NCBI GenBank assembly: GCA_014529385.2
Contig: CM043948.1
Coordinates: 22,319,951 to 22,383,950 of the forward strand
Source of the DNA: Adiantum capillus-veneris
Taxonomy: Eukaryota; Streptophyta; Polypodiopsida; Polypodiales; Pteridaceae
DNA length: 64,000 nt
Reading direction: 5' to 3'
The translations under genes and the position numbers were made by a program. The notes below the pieces were generated by a model. That model saw only the letters and a program-made list of their open reading frames with translations, did no database searches and was not told the DNA's origin. This document shows positions 53,090 to 63,789 of the stretch, piece after piece. The stretch's first letter is position 1, and each line of letters opens with the position of its first letter.

Positions 53090-54280
53090 TGAGCGGGAGG
53101 AAAACACACACAGCGCCTCTATAATGACCCGACACACACTCTTGGAATGATACACACACACACACTAGGGGGCACCACTTGGCTTACACAACACACCTGA
53201 CCGAGACAGGGAACACACCTATGGAGTGAGAGGAGAGAGACGATCCGTTTACCCACTCCACACAGAGATACACACACACACACACACAACACACAGAGAG
53301 ATACACACACACACACACACAGAGAGATACACACACACACCCAAAAAACTCATCTCAAAAGGGGAGAATTTCTGATGTTTAGATACAAATGAGCTTGGGC
53401 CAACACCAATGGGGCAAATAGCTCACACAATATGGGTAAAATAAGCCAGATACAATCACAAACTGGAGAAGAAGCTTCGCTCATAGGAGAAACTTACACA
53501 GCCAAAACAGCAGAAAAACAATGAGAAATTTGGCAAAATGGACAGAGCCATTGCGTCCGGAACGGCCCAAAACCCCAATCTACAATGTCAAAGTGCTCAA
53601 ATCCGACCTCGGATGAGCAGTTTACGGCCAAAACACGCTCCAAAACCCCAAAAACACAGTTGCGGCTGTTCCTCCTCTCTTCTCCACATTTTTTCTGGTT
53701 TTCTCTTAGTTTTTTTAGTTCCCACACTTAGCTTTATCACTTGGGCACCCTTGGCCTTTTAGATGACCTCAAACGGACCCCGAACAGGCCAAAAACTGAC
53801 CTCGTAGTGCATAGTTGTCACCTTTTTGCATCATCCGCACACCTGGCACTCAGCTTTTTTCAATAATGCATCCCGCCACCACGTGAAGTGGCCCCAAAGT
53901 ATGGTCCTCATGATGACCTTTTTGCATAATTATCACAAGAAAACATCCACGTTGTGTCCGTACTCATCCACGTGAAAGTATTGACCCCGTTCGGCCTCCT
54001 GACGCCACTAGATGCCATCTGACGCACCTGCTTACCTCATGTCGTCGGCCCGCGGATAGCTTCCTCGAGAAGTTTTACACGCTACCAACTTCTCCTTATT
54101 GTAGAAAAAACACACTGGTACTGGTAATATTGAAAATCGATGCATTATGTACACCCTGTCCTACCTGTACACATGTGGGCCTCACATAACCACCTGGATC
54201 TGGAAAATGGTCCTTTATTTGATGCACCATGCATGTGTATGTACATATGCGCAATCCCTTGCTCCAAAAAACTCCTGACA
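53090..54280 (-). repeat. 5' LTR of element D
   Basis: About 1,191 bp, longer than the 3' LTR mainly through expanded CA-rich repeats near 53270-53340. Otherwise very similar along its length. Confidence 0.9.
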
Positions 54281-54285
54281 ACGTT

Positions 54286-54986
54286 GCTTGCTTTTTTTTG
54301 CTTGGATAATGGAAATCCTCTCATGTAGGAGCAAAGATTTTGGAACAATAGTGTACCAGCTACATTTATGCACCCTGCAATTATGGACCTACATAATAGG
54401 TTTTGTTTGGCACATGTTGTCAAAAAAGATACAACATGGTCTAAGAACGCATGCAGTTTGGTTTAGCTAGTGTGGAGCAAGTGTTATGAGGGTCCCTCTC
54501 ACTCATTTCGCTAAGTGTTTGCAATTACCTCCATACACAAGTACATCTTGTACTTGAAGGATGTCATTTTTTTGACATCCTTATCTGAGACATATTCCAC
54601 ATGTGGAGATTATGAGTTTCTAGGACTGACACTGGCACCTGTTATTTCAATTATGTGTCACGACAAAGTCCCTAGGTGCTGGTCGGATCCGTTTATTAGA
54701 CCATTTTGAGCACGTCGTATTAGGAAAAATTTCAGTGGAAAAAAATTATCGGATACCTAGTAAGACTTGTTAAGGTTACAAGTATTGTTAAACAACTTTA
54801 ACGGATGGTTGTTTACACATGCAACAAAGCCAGGTTTGTTAATAAACATGCTTTATTTGGTACCTTGATATGATTGATTGATGGTAGATACCTAAAAGCC
54901 GATCCAAACTCAAAAATTTGGTGCTCAAGGGCTTTAGAAAACTCACTAGAAGCAAACTAATAAGTTTCATTATATTCTATGGTGGA
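54286..54986. other. Unassigned, probably upstream sequence of element X
   Basis: No ORF of note. A perfect 10-bp stem hairpin with a T6 loop lies at 54557-54582. Because the palindrome array and gag of element X follow, its 5' LTR and primer site should be here or beyond element D, but I could not recognise them. Confidence 0.35.
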
Positions 54987-55858
54987 ACATGGATCATGAT
55001 CTATGTACCCTAGAGACAGATTAGTGTAGAACTGAGACCATCTGCTAATACCTGTTGACTTCAATCAAGTGAAACCAGATTTTACGATAGAATTCAAATA
55101 AAAAACACACTCAAACAAGGAAATTGTGAAAAGTCATCTAAAGTCAGTCCAGCTGACGAAAAATTGGGATTTTTCAAATTTTTATGATCCAAATCCAAAA
55201 ATGATTTTGGGAATTACTTCCAAACAGCATAGACTACAAGCTAAAAAAAATGCATGTCAAAAGTTTGTGAAACATGGATCACCGTATACCTCATTAGATA
55301 TTTTGATTGAAAATTGAACAACGAGTACCTAGGGCATATAGATATATATATCGTAAAGACACATTGGCAAAAAGAGTTGAAAAGGTGACCCAAAGAGGGC
55401 AAAATCAGAAGATAGCCAAAAATCGCTAGAATAAACCCAAGATTTCACTTTTGTCTAACAAAAACTAATCCAAATTCAAAAATATTTTGGGGATAGGCTA
55501 CAAACATCATATTCTATCAGCTCACCAAATCCCAAGTCTAGAAGCGATGGAACATGGATCGTGATCCATGTCCCCCTTTTGAGATTTTTGGTAGAGACTT
55601 CTCCAGTCTATAGCAGTGATCATTGGAAACATTACTTCCCAAAGAAAGATTGAAAAAAGAATCCAAAAAGTAGACCAAAAGGACCAAGAACCTTCAAAGT
55701 GAAAAATCACAAAGTCTGACCTAGGGCTTGACTTTTAGCTGACCTAATCAAATTCAAATCCCACAAAATTGCATAGCTGGTGTTAGGGTACCAAGGGCAA
55801 GTTGTGTGTAAGGTTTCATCACATTCTGCCACTAAGGTACATGGATCGCGATCCATGT
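54987..55858 (+). repeat. Palindrome array 1 of element X (5' leader)
   Basis: Copies of the 20-bp palindrome with half-site ACATGGATCG at 54987-55006 (two or three changes), 55272 (left half only), 55552-55571 (one change) and 55839-55858 (perfect). Steps are 285, 280 and 287 bp. Position before gag corresponds to array 1 of element B. Confidence 0.85.
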
Positions 55859-55878
55859 TCCCTTGTCACCGATTGAGA

Positions 55879-56169
55879 CCAAAATTGTATCATAGCTAGA
55901 TCTAGTCATAAGAAGACTAGTGGTCTTTTCAAAATTTAAATTGGATATCATTTGAGGATTTTGCAAGCTAAAATATGTTTTGTGCCAAAAGCACAATTGT
56001 TTTGTCAATTCAAGAATTATGTTTTGCCAAAATTGTATCATAGCTAGATCTAGTCATAAGAAGACTAGTGGTCTTTTCAAAATTTAAATTGGATATCATT
56101 TGAGGATTTTGCAAGCTAAACTATGTTTTGTGCCAAAAGCACAATTGTTTTGTCAATTCAAGAATTATG
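55879..56169 (+). repeat. Tandem duplication, unit 148 bp
   Basis: Copy 1 55879-56026 and copy 2 56027 to about 56169 start CCAAAATTGTATCATAGC and are identical except for about one base. Very recent compared with the decay of the neighbouring gag. Confidence 0.95.
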
Positions 56170-56290
56170 ACTAACAGAGCAGCTGTGAGCTCATAGCCAT
56201 CAAGTGTTTGTTGTGCAGATTGCAAGGGCTAGAGCATTGCGGCTTGAAATGATTTGGAGTTGAAGATTTGGAAGCATTTAAAGAGGTAAC

Positions 56291-57276
56291 ATGTCAGGGT
56301 TTTGCAAGAGTGCTTGTTTCTTGATGTATTTGAGATCGGGTAGATTCTACCCAATTAGAAACCCTACTGTAGAAGACCAAGCTAGCAGCATTTCTATTGA
56401 AAAGAGTGTGAATCAAAGACCATTGGCTCCCTTAGAGCCGATGATGACTGAGGAAAGTCTATCTGATACGTCCTCGGAGAGATCTTATATCTACATGGCT
56501 GAGGGATTCAATAGAGCGAGTTTCAAAGAAGGGAACAAACATGGGTGCGGGACCGTCCCAACGAGCACCAACAATGAAACAACTACACTTGAAATATATT
56601 TGAAGGCAACCAAAGTCCAAAATTTCCAAAGATGGTATGGATTGCTACTACTAAGTAAAGTTAGAGGAGAGACCTAGTGAATTCAAGGACCTAGTGCCCA
56701 TGGACTATAATGGTGATCGATACTTCAATGATGAGGGGATAATGTATCTAGTTGTGCAAAATCCCTATATTGTGGATAAATGGGGAATGCCAGGCACAAA
56801 AGACAAAGTTGACATAGAACCAGATGATAAGCCGCCTAAGTTGGATATTCCAAATGCAAAACTAAGGCGAGTTAATGAAATGATATGAGTCAAAACAAAA
56901 AACACTCATGTGGGGATATACAAGTAGAATAATGGTGAGAAAATGTAATATTACAAGTGCAATGAGCCCTAGAGAGCACAAATGATTGTATGTTTTTCCA
57001 TACATTGAGACAGAGATATCCATATAATCATGCTTGATATGTATGGACAAAGGTATTTTGATAGTAGACCGGAGAGAACTTGAGAGATATAAGTACTTTG
57101 GAGGCCCACTCCATTAGTATTATATCACCTCCTAGCATGTTCAAACCTACTGTATCAAAGACCAGACCAGAAACAAAAAGAATGAGTCCTGAGAGAACTA
57201 GAATTACTAACTCATTGAGTCAACCGTAGTTTTTAGTGCCTATATTGATGGGATCCTTGGGTCCAAGGGTTCCAGT
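56291..57276 (+). pseudogene. gag: Gag N-terminal region of element X (decayed)
   Basis: Homologous to residues 1-330 of the element B polyprotein: YLRSGR against NLRSGR, SVNQ..LAPLEP...ESLSDTSSERSY against SVNQ..VQPLEP...SVSDTSLERSY. Then GDRYFNDEGIMYLVVQNPYIVDKWG against GDRYLDDEGTMYLVVLNPNIVDKWG (open at 56694-56888). Frameshifts and stops separate these pieces. Confidence 0.9.
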
Positions 57277-57327
57277 TGAAAGGCTCATTGGTTAGGGAGG
57301 ATGCCAATCAGAGCATGCAGAGAAGGG

Positions 57328-57379
<52 letters not shown>

Positions 57380-57538
57380 CAAATATTGACACCAAGCAAA
57401 AATAAGCCACACTATTTTGATTGATTAAAAAGCTTTACATATATAGGAAGACTTGCCATGCAAAATTGCATGCAAACTGGAGGTGCATTGCATGCTATAG
57501 GGGAGTCTTCCCATAGTTAATGGGCTTGAAACCCAACA
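57277..57538 (-). repeat. 3' LTR of element E
   Basis: 262 bp with a (GA)23 tract at 57331-57376; minus strand begins TGTTGGGTTTCAAGCCC. TATATATG-type box near 57438 (minus). Confidence 0.85.
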
Positions 57539-58604
57539 ATCCCCCCGTAAGCCCAAACTAGACTGACCACCATTCTCATGACACTAGAGTTTTAGGTTTA
57601 CCCTTAACCACCATGAGTTTTTGTATACTCATAAACACAACCAAGGATTTTGGTATACCCATAACCTGGTGCTATGACAATGAAGCCCCCTTCAAACACA
57701 TGGGGTGTAGGCCAAAAATAACTATCAACATATGGAGTTTTTGGTTCACTTCTGAACCTTCGGTTTAGGTGTACCTAATAACCTCATGAGAAGTGGGACA
57801 ACAGGCTGAGAGAAGTTGTTTTTGGGAGGTCTTACCACTTATATGTGGTAGTGTTTATAACCTGTACAATTTTGACTACATGACAATAACAGACAATTTA
57901 TAGGATAAAACAAAGCTTTGACAAAACATAAATGATAGTGTTGACCATAAAACCATAAGTCTATGACACTAGATTGGTAAAAAACAATTTGCAAAGTCTT
58001 GCAGCACATTCTCAAAGAAAATCTTCTATATACTTGTGCTGGTAAAAAATACATCAGAATTTTGAAAGCTTTGGAGGATTGGAAGCCAAAAATTCTCCAA
58101 TTGACGATGTAAATTGGCCGCATCTATCAAACTTGTCAAATTCTGATGCCATATTGAAGTCTTCAAGAAGATCTTGGTGACAAAGACTATTGCCAACCAC
58201 GTGAGGATTCACCCATCAATTGCTTAAGCAAGAGCTATTTGCAAAGCACCACAAATGGCAACATTCTAAAAAGTTGGTAACCGATGGGCTTTGTGCTGCA
58301 ATGTTGAGCCTTCAATGCGTAGCAGCGCTTTGATAAGCTTGTCCAATGCAATCAAAACTTCCAAGCAAACTACCTTGCGCTGTGTTTCGAAATGTATATA
58401 ACTATGTAGAGGACTCCCTTGCATTTTGAAATGCCGTATGTAGAGTGCTTTGCCTCCTGCAGCAATTGTGCCTACATTTTGAGATGCAGCACAAAAGGCT
58501 TGCCAACTTCTTGACTATGCCCTAGCCGACCTCTTATTCTTTGCAATTTTCAACTCCTTCTCCGCCTCCTTCTCCTTTGAGAGGCTAGCCCGAACACCAC
58601 CTAG

Positions 58605-58616
58605 GCTCTGATACCA
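58605..58616 (-). other. Primer binding site (initiator tRNA-Met), element E
   Basis: The minus strand reads TGGTATCAGAGC two bases after the LTR end. Confidence 0.85.
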
Positions 58617-58618
58617 CT

Positions 58619-58855
58619 TGTAAGGCTTGTGGCTAGGGAGGATGCCAACGGGTGGGAGCCATGGTTTCTTGAGAGCGTGGAGAAGAGGGAATGAGAGAGA
58701 TCAAGAAGAGAAATCGACACCAAGAAAAAATAAGCCATGCTCTTTTGATTGATTAAAAATCTTTACATATATAGGAAAGACTTGCCATGAAGAAATTCAT
58801 GCAAAACTGCATGCAAACTGGAGGTGCACTGCATGCATGGGCTTGAAACCCAACA
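58619..58855 (-). repeat. 5' LTR of element E
   Basis: 237 bp, the same ends as the 3' LTR but without the expanded GA tract. Confidence 0.85.
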
Positions 58856-59043
58856 CACAATGACTACTTATAGGGACAATGAAGCTCCTAGCATGGTATA
58901 TACAATGAGTGTTCCAGATACCATGACGACAGAAGCAAGAGATGTGCGTCATGAGGAGAGAGCCACAAAGAGAACTCCAACTAGAGTTCCTAATGGGGGT
59001 TATGAGGCTGAGATAACATCCTCCAACAAAAATTCCAAATGAC
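58856..59043 (+). pseudogene. gag: Gag of element X, continuation after insertion E
   Basis: An open stretch of about 60 codons (TTYRDNEAP..., EARDVRHEE) fits weakly the part of element B gag around residues 330-380 (STRFRAG.., HEVHDARE). It continues the gag cut by element E. Confidence 0.5.
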
Positions 59044-59179
59044 GAGTCATTTGAGCTGAAGGTGATTTATAATGAGTAATCAAGGCAAAGAAGCTAAGAG
59101 TGAACTTGAGATTTTGGGTAAGTCGGATATATAAAGGCAAAATAGGGAAAGATAGGCCTCATTTGCATTTGCTAGAGTT

Positions 59180-59212
<33 letters not shown>

Positions 59213-59560
59213 GGCTAGCTTTACTTCTTTTGCGACTTAGGGAACCTACGGATTCTTGCTTGTTACAAGCACTCAAAGCCATATATTTGCACTAGATTTG
59301 ACAGGTATGATATATGTACCTCTGTTGACAAGTGTATGTAAGCAAAACAACACAAAAAACACCCGACAATCCACATCAATCAAAATCATACTCAAGGTTT
59401 TGCAATTTTTCTAAGGCTAGCAGAGGGGGTAAAAGCACTCAAAATTCAAAAAGGTTTGGTCAGGGTACTCAACAAGCCAACATCTTTCAGGCCATGTCAT
59501 CACAGTGTGATTTGGTGGTGGAACATGGATCACGATCCATGTATCCCAACCTCCAAATCT
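59044..59560 (+). other. Spacer of element X with one palindrome
   Basis: Non-coding, with a (GA)n tract near 59178-59210 and one palindrome copy at 59523-59542 (half-site ACATGGATC, one central change). Copia gag begins about 20 bp after this palindrome. This is the proposed right breakpoint of an inversion. Confidence 0.6.
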
Positions 59561-59564
59561 GAGT

Positions 59565-60350
59565 GTCCCGAGGTTGATTTGGAACCAAACAGAGAGAATG
59601 TTGAAGCATATAAAACATGGCAAGCAGGAGTAGAAGCTTACAAGAAGTGGATCAAGAATTCAAGGAAAGTGATGCATTGGATTTCACTATGCATTAGCGA
59701 CTTCTTTATACCACATGTGAAGAAGGCTCAATCTCCAAAGGAAGCATGGGAGATACTAGCAAGGATGAACAGCTCCAATACAGAACCATGAAAAGTTCAC
59801 TTGAAGCAAAGGTTACATTGTGTATGGCGAGGAAATAGATCCATATCAGATTATGTGACAGAGATAAAGCAAATACAGGAAGATCTTGCGAGAATTAATG
59901 TTGAAGTTCCAGATGATGACTTAGTTTCAGTGACATTGAATGGTTTGGGACCAGAATCCAAGTCATTGGATACATCTATATCTGTTCGAGGACACATGCC
60001 TGGTTTTGAAGAGTTAGTAAACCTTTGTTTACAAGAAGAGGTGAAGTTAGGCAAGCCAGGTCCTTCTACATCAAAAAAAAATTCCAGAGATCATGTTTTT
60101 TACTCTAGAGGTCGTGGAAACAATAGAGGTGGAAGAGGAAACTATGATCGTGGAAACAATGCTAGAAGAGGTCAATGGCAAAACCAACAAAGTCAAAGTT
60201 ACAATGATTACAGCCATTGAGACAGGGGGAGAGCCCAACCTCGTGGACATGGAGGTGGACAATTTGTACATCCTCAAAGAGATAGATACTGTAACAGATG
60301 TGGCATTTATGGTCACTTTAAAAAGAGAGTGTTACACAAGGCTAAATCAA
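59565..60350 (+). pseudogene. gag: Copia gag (middle and zinc knuckle)
   Basis: Capsid segments AYKKWIKNSRKVMHWISLCISDFFIPHVKKAQSPKEAWE and L.GLGPE...L are intact in sense. TGA codons at 59789 and 60218 interrupt one continuous frame; both fit decayed CGA. A CCHC knuckle (CNRCGIYGHFKK, then C) near 60290-60335 is split by a 1-nt shift at about 60320. Gly- and Arg-rich RNA-binding sequence flanks it. Confidence 0.85.
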
Positions 60351-60664
60351 AATCGTGACCGTGGTGGAAGAGGCCGGGGTTATGGCAGACATAGAGGAAA
60401 CTTTGTTGGATACAAACCTCATGATCAAAATATATATGACAATAGATCGAGTGGACATTTATTTCCTATGGAGCATGTTGTTGGAAGCATGGTGGAGCCA
60501 CATCATACAGATGATTGGTATTTAGATAATGGTGCCACAAATCATATGACATATCATGGTGAATGGTTTGACAAAAAAGAGAAATTATAAGAGGATGAGT
60601 TTGTCGCTATAGGTGATGATACTATGCATAGGATTACGCATGTTGGTTCATTGGTTCAGTTCCA
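60351..60664 (+). pseudogene. Copia protease
   Basis: Active-site segment WYLDNGATNHMT near 60515-60555, usual for plant copia proteases (DSG or DNG). A TAA at 60588-60590 and a TAG near 60668 interrupt the frame. Confidence 0.8.
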
Positions 60665-62338
60665 TTGCTAGAAAAAGACAGGACATACAACACATTGGGA
60701 GATGTTCTATATGTTCCTTCAATCACAAATAATTTAGCATCAGTTGGACAAATGACAGATCAAGGGTTGCAAGTCCGTTTTAATCGTTATGGCTACTTCA
60801 TAGAGGAGTTTCACAAAGGCAAACCAGGCAAGATATTGGCACGTGGAAGAAAGAAAGGTTGCTTATTCTCATTGGAAGCTGGAGATCCATGTTTACACAG
60901 CGGTATGTATGCAAACAAATCAGCCACTCAAGATGATTGGGCAAAGTTATGGCATAAGAGGATTGGTCATGTCAATTTTAGAAGACTAAAGCATATGCAA
61001 TCAAATCAAATTGTACGTGGATTACCAAAGTTTGGCATATTGAATTTTGATCATGTTTGTGAAGCTTGTCAATTTGGAAAGCAATCTCGTTTACCATTTC
61101 CAAAGAGGGGGAGAATTAGCCAAAGTCCTTTGGAAATTGTTCATTCAGATATTTGGGGACCTTGTGATCATGCTACACCGAATGGTTGTCGATATTTTAT
61201 CACATTCACAAATGATTACATCAGAATGACATAGGTTTACTTTCTAAAGGCAAAGTCAGAGGCATTCGAGGTATTCTTGGAGTTCAAAGTTATGGTTGAG
61301 AAAGGGAATGGTTGTCAAATCAAATGCCTACGTACAGATGGAGGGGGAGAGTACATGTCACACAATTTTGATGATTACTTATGTGAACAAGGCATAAGAA
61401 GACAGATTACTTGCAGATACACACCACAACAAAATGGAGTTGTTGGGAGAAAGAATAGAGTCATAGCAGAGATTGCAAGAGCCATGATGAATGAGATGAA
61501 TATGCCATTAACATATTGGGCTGAAGCAGTACACATTATAAATCGAACACCAACAGCTGCAATTCATGAAATTTCACCTTATGAGAGACTTTATGGGATC
61601 AAACCAACAGTTTCCTACATGAAAGTTTTTGGATGTGTTTGCTATGTTCATGTGCCAAATGAAGCAAGAAAGAAGATGGAGCCAAAGGCAGTGAAGTGTA
61701 TATTCTTGGGCTATCCAGTTGAAAAGAAAGGTTACAAGTGCTATGATCCTACGACAAGACAAGTTTATGTCAGTAGAGATGTCAGATTTTGTGAGCATGA
61801 ACCATGGTATAAACCAAAGCCAATGATGATAGAAGATGAGTATGAGGAGCAAGAGAATGTGCGTCATGTTGTTGATAAGCCACGACCATCAACAAGAACT
61901 ATTTCAGGACCACATATGGCAGAGGAGAGTACAGGAAGTGTCAACCCATGGAGCGGTCATTTGCGAGATAAGAAGCAAGACGAGAAAGGCAAGAAGAAAG
62001 TGGTTGAGGAGAGTTCCGGAGATGAAAGCTTTGATGAAGAGCATGGTTTACCACATTTGAGGACACTTGGCAGTAAGCATGCTAAGAAATATGTACCCCC
62101 ATATGCAAGAGTTGAAGAGAAGAGTGCACCGCAGTTGAGAAGATCAGAGAGGGTGTGGTATCCAGTTGATAGATTGACATACAACGGTTACATGCGTACA
62201 CATTATGCATACATGGTTTCACGTGTGCAACATAAAGAGCCTACATGTTTTAAAGAGGCAATTGGAAAATCAGAATGGGAGTCAACTATGGATGATCAGA
62301 TGGATGCTCTTGTGAAGAATGACACTTGGGATTTGGTT
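60665..62338 (+). pseudogene. Copia integrase
   Basis: Zinc domain HKRIGHVNFRRLKHM...CEACQFGK, then core HSDIWGP (first Asp) and TDGGGEYMS (second Asp). At the third catalytic position the sequence reads QNGVVGRKNR, where the family has QNGVxERKNR, so the Glu is now Gly. A TAG at 61232-61234 stands where Trp is expected. The C-terminal part includes CIFLGYPVEKKGYKCYDP and runs to the RT junction (KNDTWDLV), where TGA and TAG follow one another. Confidence 0.9.
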
Positions 62339-62344
62339 TGATAG

Positions 62345-63789
62345 CCAAGTGGAAAGAAAGCAATTGGTTCAAAATGGGTATACAAAGTCAAGTGCAAGTC
62401 AGATGGTAGTGTGGAAAGATACAAAGCGAGTCTTGTTGCTAAAGGTTATGCACAAACAAAAGGTCTTGATTATGATGAGACATTTAGTCGAGTTGCAAAG
62501 ATGACAACAGTCAGATTGGTGATAGCAATGGCAAGTATGTTCGGTTGGAAGTTACGGCAAATGGATGTCGATACTACATTCTTGAATGGTGATTTGGAAG
62601 AAGAAGTTTATATGATACAGCCAGAGGGTTATCAACATCCAGAGTTTCCATATTATGTGTGTAAGTTGAAGGCAGCATTGTATGGTTTGAAGCAAGCATC
62701 TAGAGCTTGGTATGAAAAGATAACCAGATTCTTGAAGAAGATTGGATTTAAACAGTCTACTGCAGATCACTCATTGTTTTTGAAGCATTTTGATGGAGAG
62801 ATCGTTGTTATTGTTATCTATGTTGATGACTTGATTCTCACTGGAAGTCATGATGAGAAAATTTTGCATGTCAAGAAGAGTTTGTTGAGAGAATTCACAT
62901 GAAGGACCTTAGTGAGTTGAGATATTTTTTGGTAATTGAAACTATCGACACTTTATTAGGAATTTGGATGATACAAAGACAATACTCATTGGCTATGCTT
63001 GAGAAGTATGGAATGACAGCGTGCAAACCGGTTGATACACCTCTTGATCAAAATGTGAAGTTGATTGATGATGGACATTACATTGAGGATGTCACTATGT
63101 ATCGCAAGATGGTTGGAAGTCTTATTTACTTGACAATAACAAGGCAAGATTTGAGTTATGCAGTGGGTGTTGTGAGTCAATTCATACAAAAGCCATGTAA
63201 AAGTCATCTTGATGCAGTGAGACGGATTATGAGATATGTGAAATCCACTGTCAGTTATGGAATGTTTTATGAAAAGAATGGGAAGCTTTGCCTTTATGGT
63301 TACACAGATGCAGATTGGGCAGGAGATTTTATGGATAGAAGATCTACAAGCGGTTATGCATTTTCCATTGGCAATGGTAAAATAAGTTGGAGTAGCAAGA
63401 AGCAATTAACTGTAGCATTATCAAGTACAGAAGCTGAATATCATGGAGCAGCTTTGGCAGCATGTGAAGAGTCATGGTTGAGAGTACTTATGGTAGACTT
63501 TGTTTTTGACAATCTTGATAGTGTCATTATATATTGTGACAATATTAGCAGCATCATGTTGGTAAAGAATCCAGTTTACCATGTTCGCACCAAACACATT
63601 GAAGTAGATTATCACTTCATTAGAGAAAAAATTTTGGCAGGTGAGATTGATTTGGTGTATGTGAAGACAAATGATCAAGTTGCGGATATATTTACAAAAA
63701 CTCTTGGAAAGGAAAAGTTTTGCTACTTTCGTGAAGCATTGGGAATCAATCATATGCAAGCTCATTCTGAGCTTGAGGGGGAGTGTTAA
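62345..63789 (+). pseudogene. Copia reverse transcriptase and RNase H
   Basis: RT begins PSGKKAIGSKWVYKVK and includes the catalytic YVDDLILTGS near 62818. A 1-2 nt deletion near 62895 splits it from the rest (MKDLSELRYFL). RNase H has YTDADWAGD and SSTEAEYHG and ends VADIFTKTL, close to the LTR. The ORF stop lies just inside the LTR (63787-63789). The RNase H frame of 296 codons is open. Confidence 0.9.

Larger units (their letters stand above)
49344..54280 (-). mobile_element. Element D: non-autonomous gag-only Ty3/gypsy relative of element A
   Basis: 4,937 bp on the minus strand, LTRs 53090-54280 (5') and 49344-50485 (3'), flanked by ACGTTG on both sides (49338-49343, 54281-54286; a 6-bp match, so the duplication is 5 bp plus one chance base or 6 bp). 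The interior holds a primer site nearly identical to that of element A, the conserved small ORF, and one intact gag ORF. No protease, reverse transcriptase or integrase is present. It probably relies on enzymes from an A-type element. Confidence 0.9.
57277..58855 (-). mobile_element. Element E: small non-autonomous LTR element in gag of X
   Basis: 1.58 kb on the minus strand. LTRs 58619-58855 (5') and 57277-57538 (3'), initiator-Met primer site at 58605-58616, and a purine tract (ACGGGGGGA, minus) at 57539-57547. The about 1.07-kb interior has no gag or pol; the longest ORF is 94 codons and unrecognised. The primer site suggests a copia-type origin. A clear target duplication was not found, perhaps worn. 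Confidence 0.85.
54987..59560 (+). mobile_element. Element X, 5' part: palindrome array and decayed gag (B-like)
   Basis: In plus orientation: palindrome array (54987-55858), a 148-bp tandem duplication, gag relics homologous to element B (56291-57276, continuing at 58856-59043), then a spacer with one more palindrome at 59523. The insertion E splits gag. Copia gag begins directly after. No pol is found, so X lost pol, or it lies elsewhere. Palindrome sequence matches the 3' part at 14.6-17.3 kb, so both parts belong to one family and perhaps one element. Confidence 0.7.
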
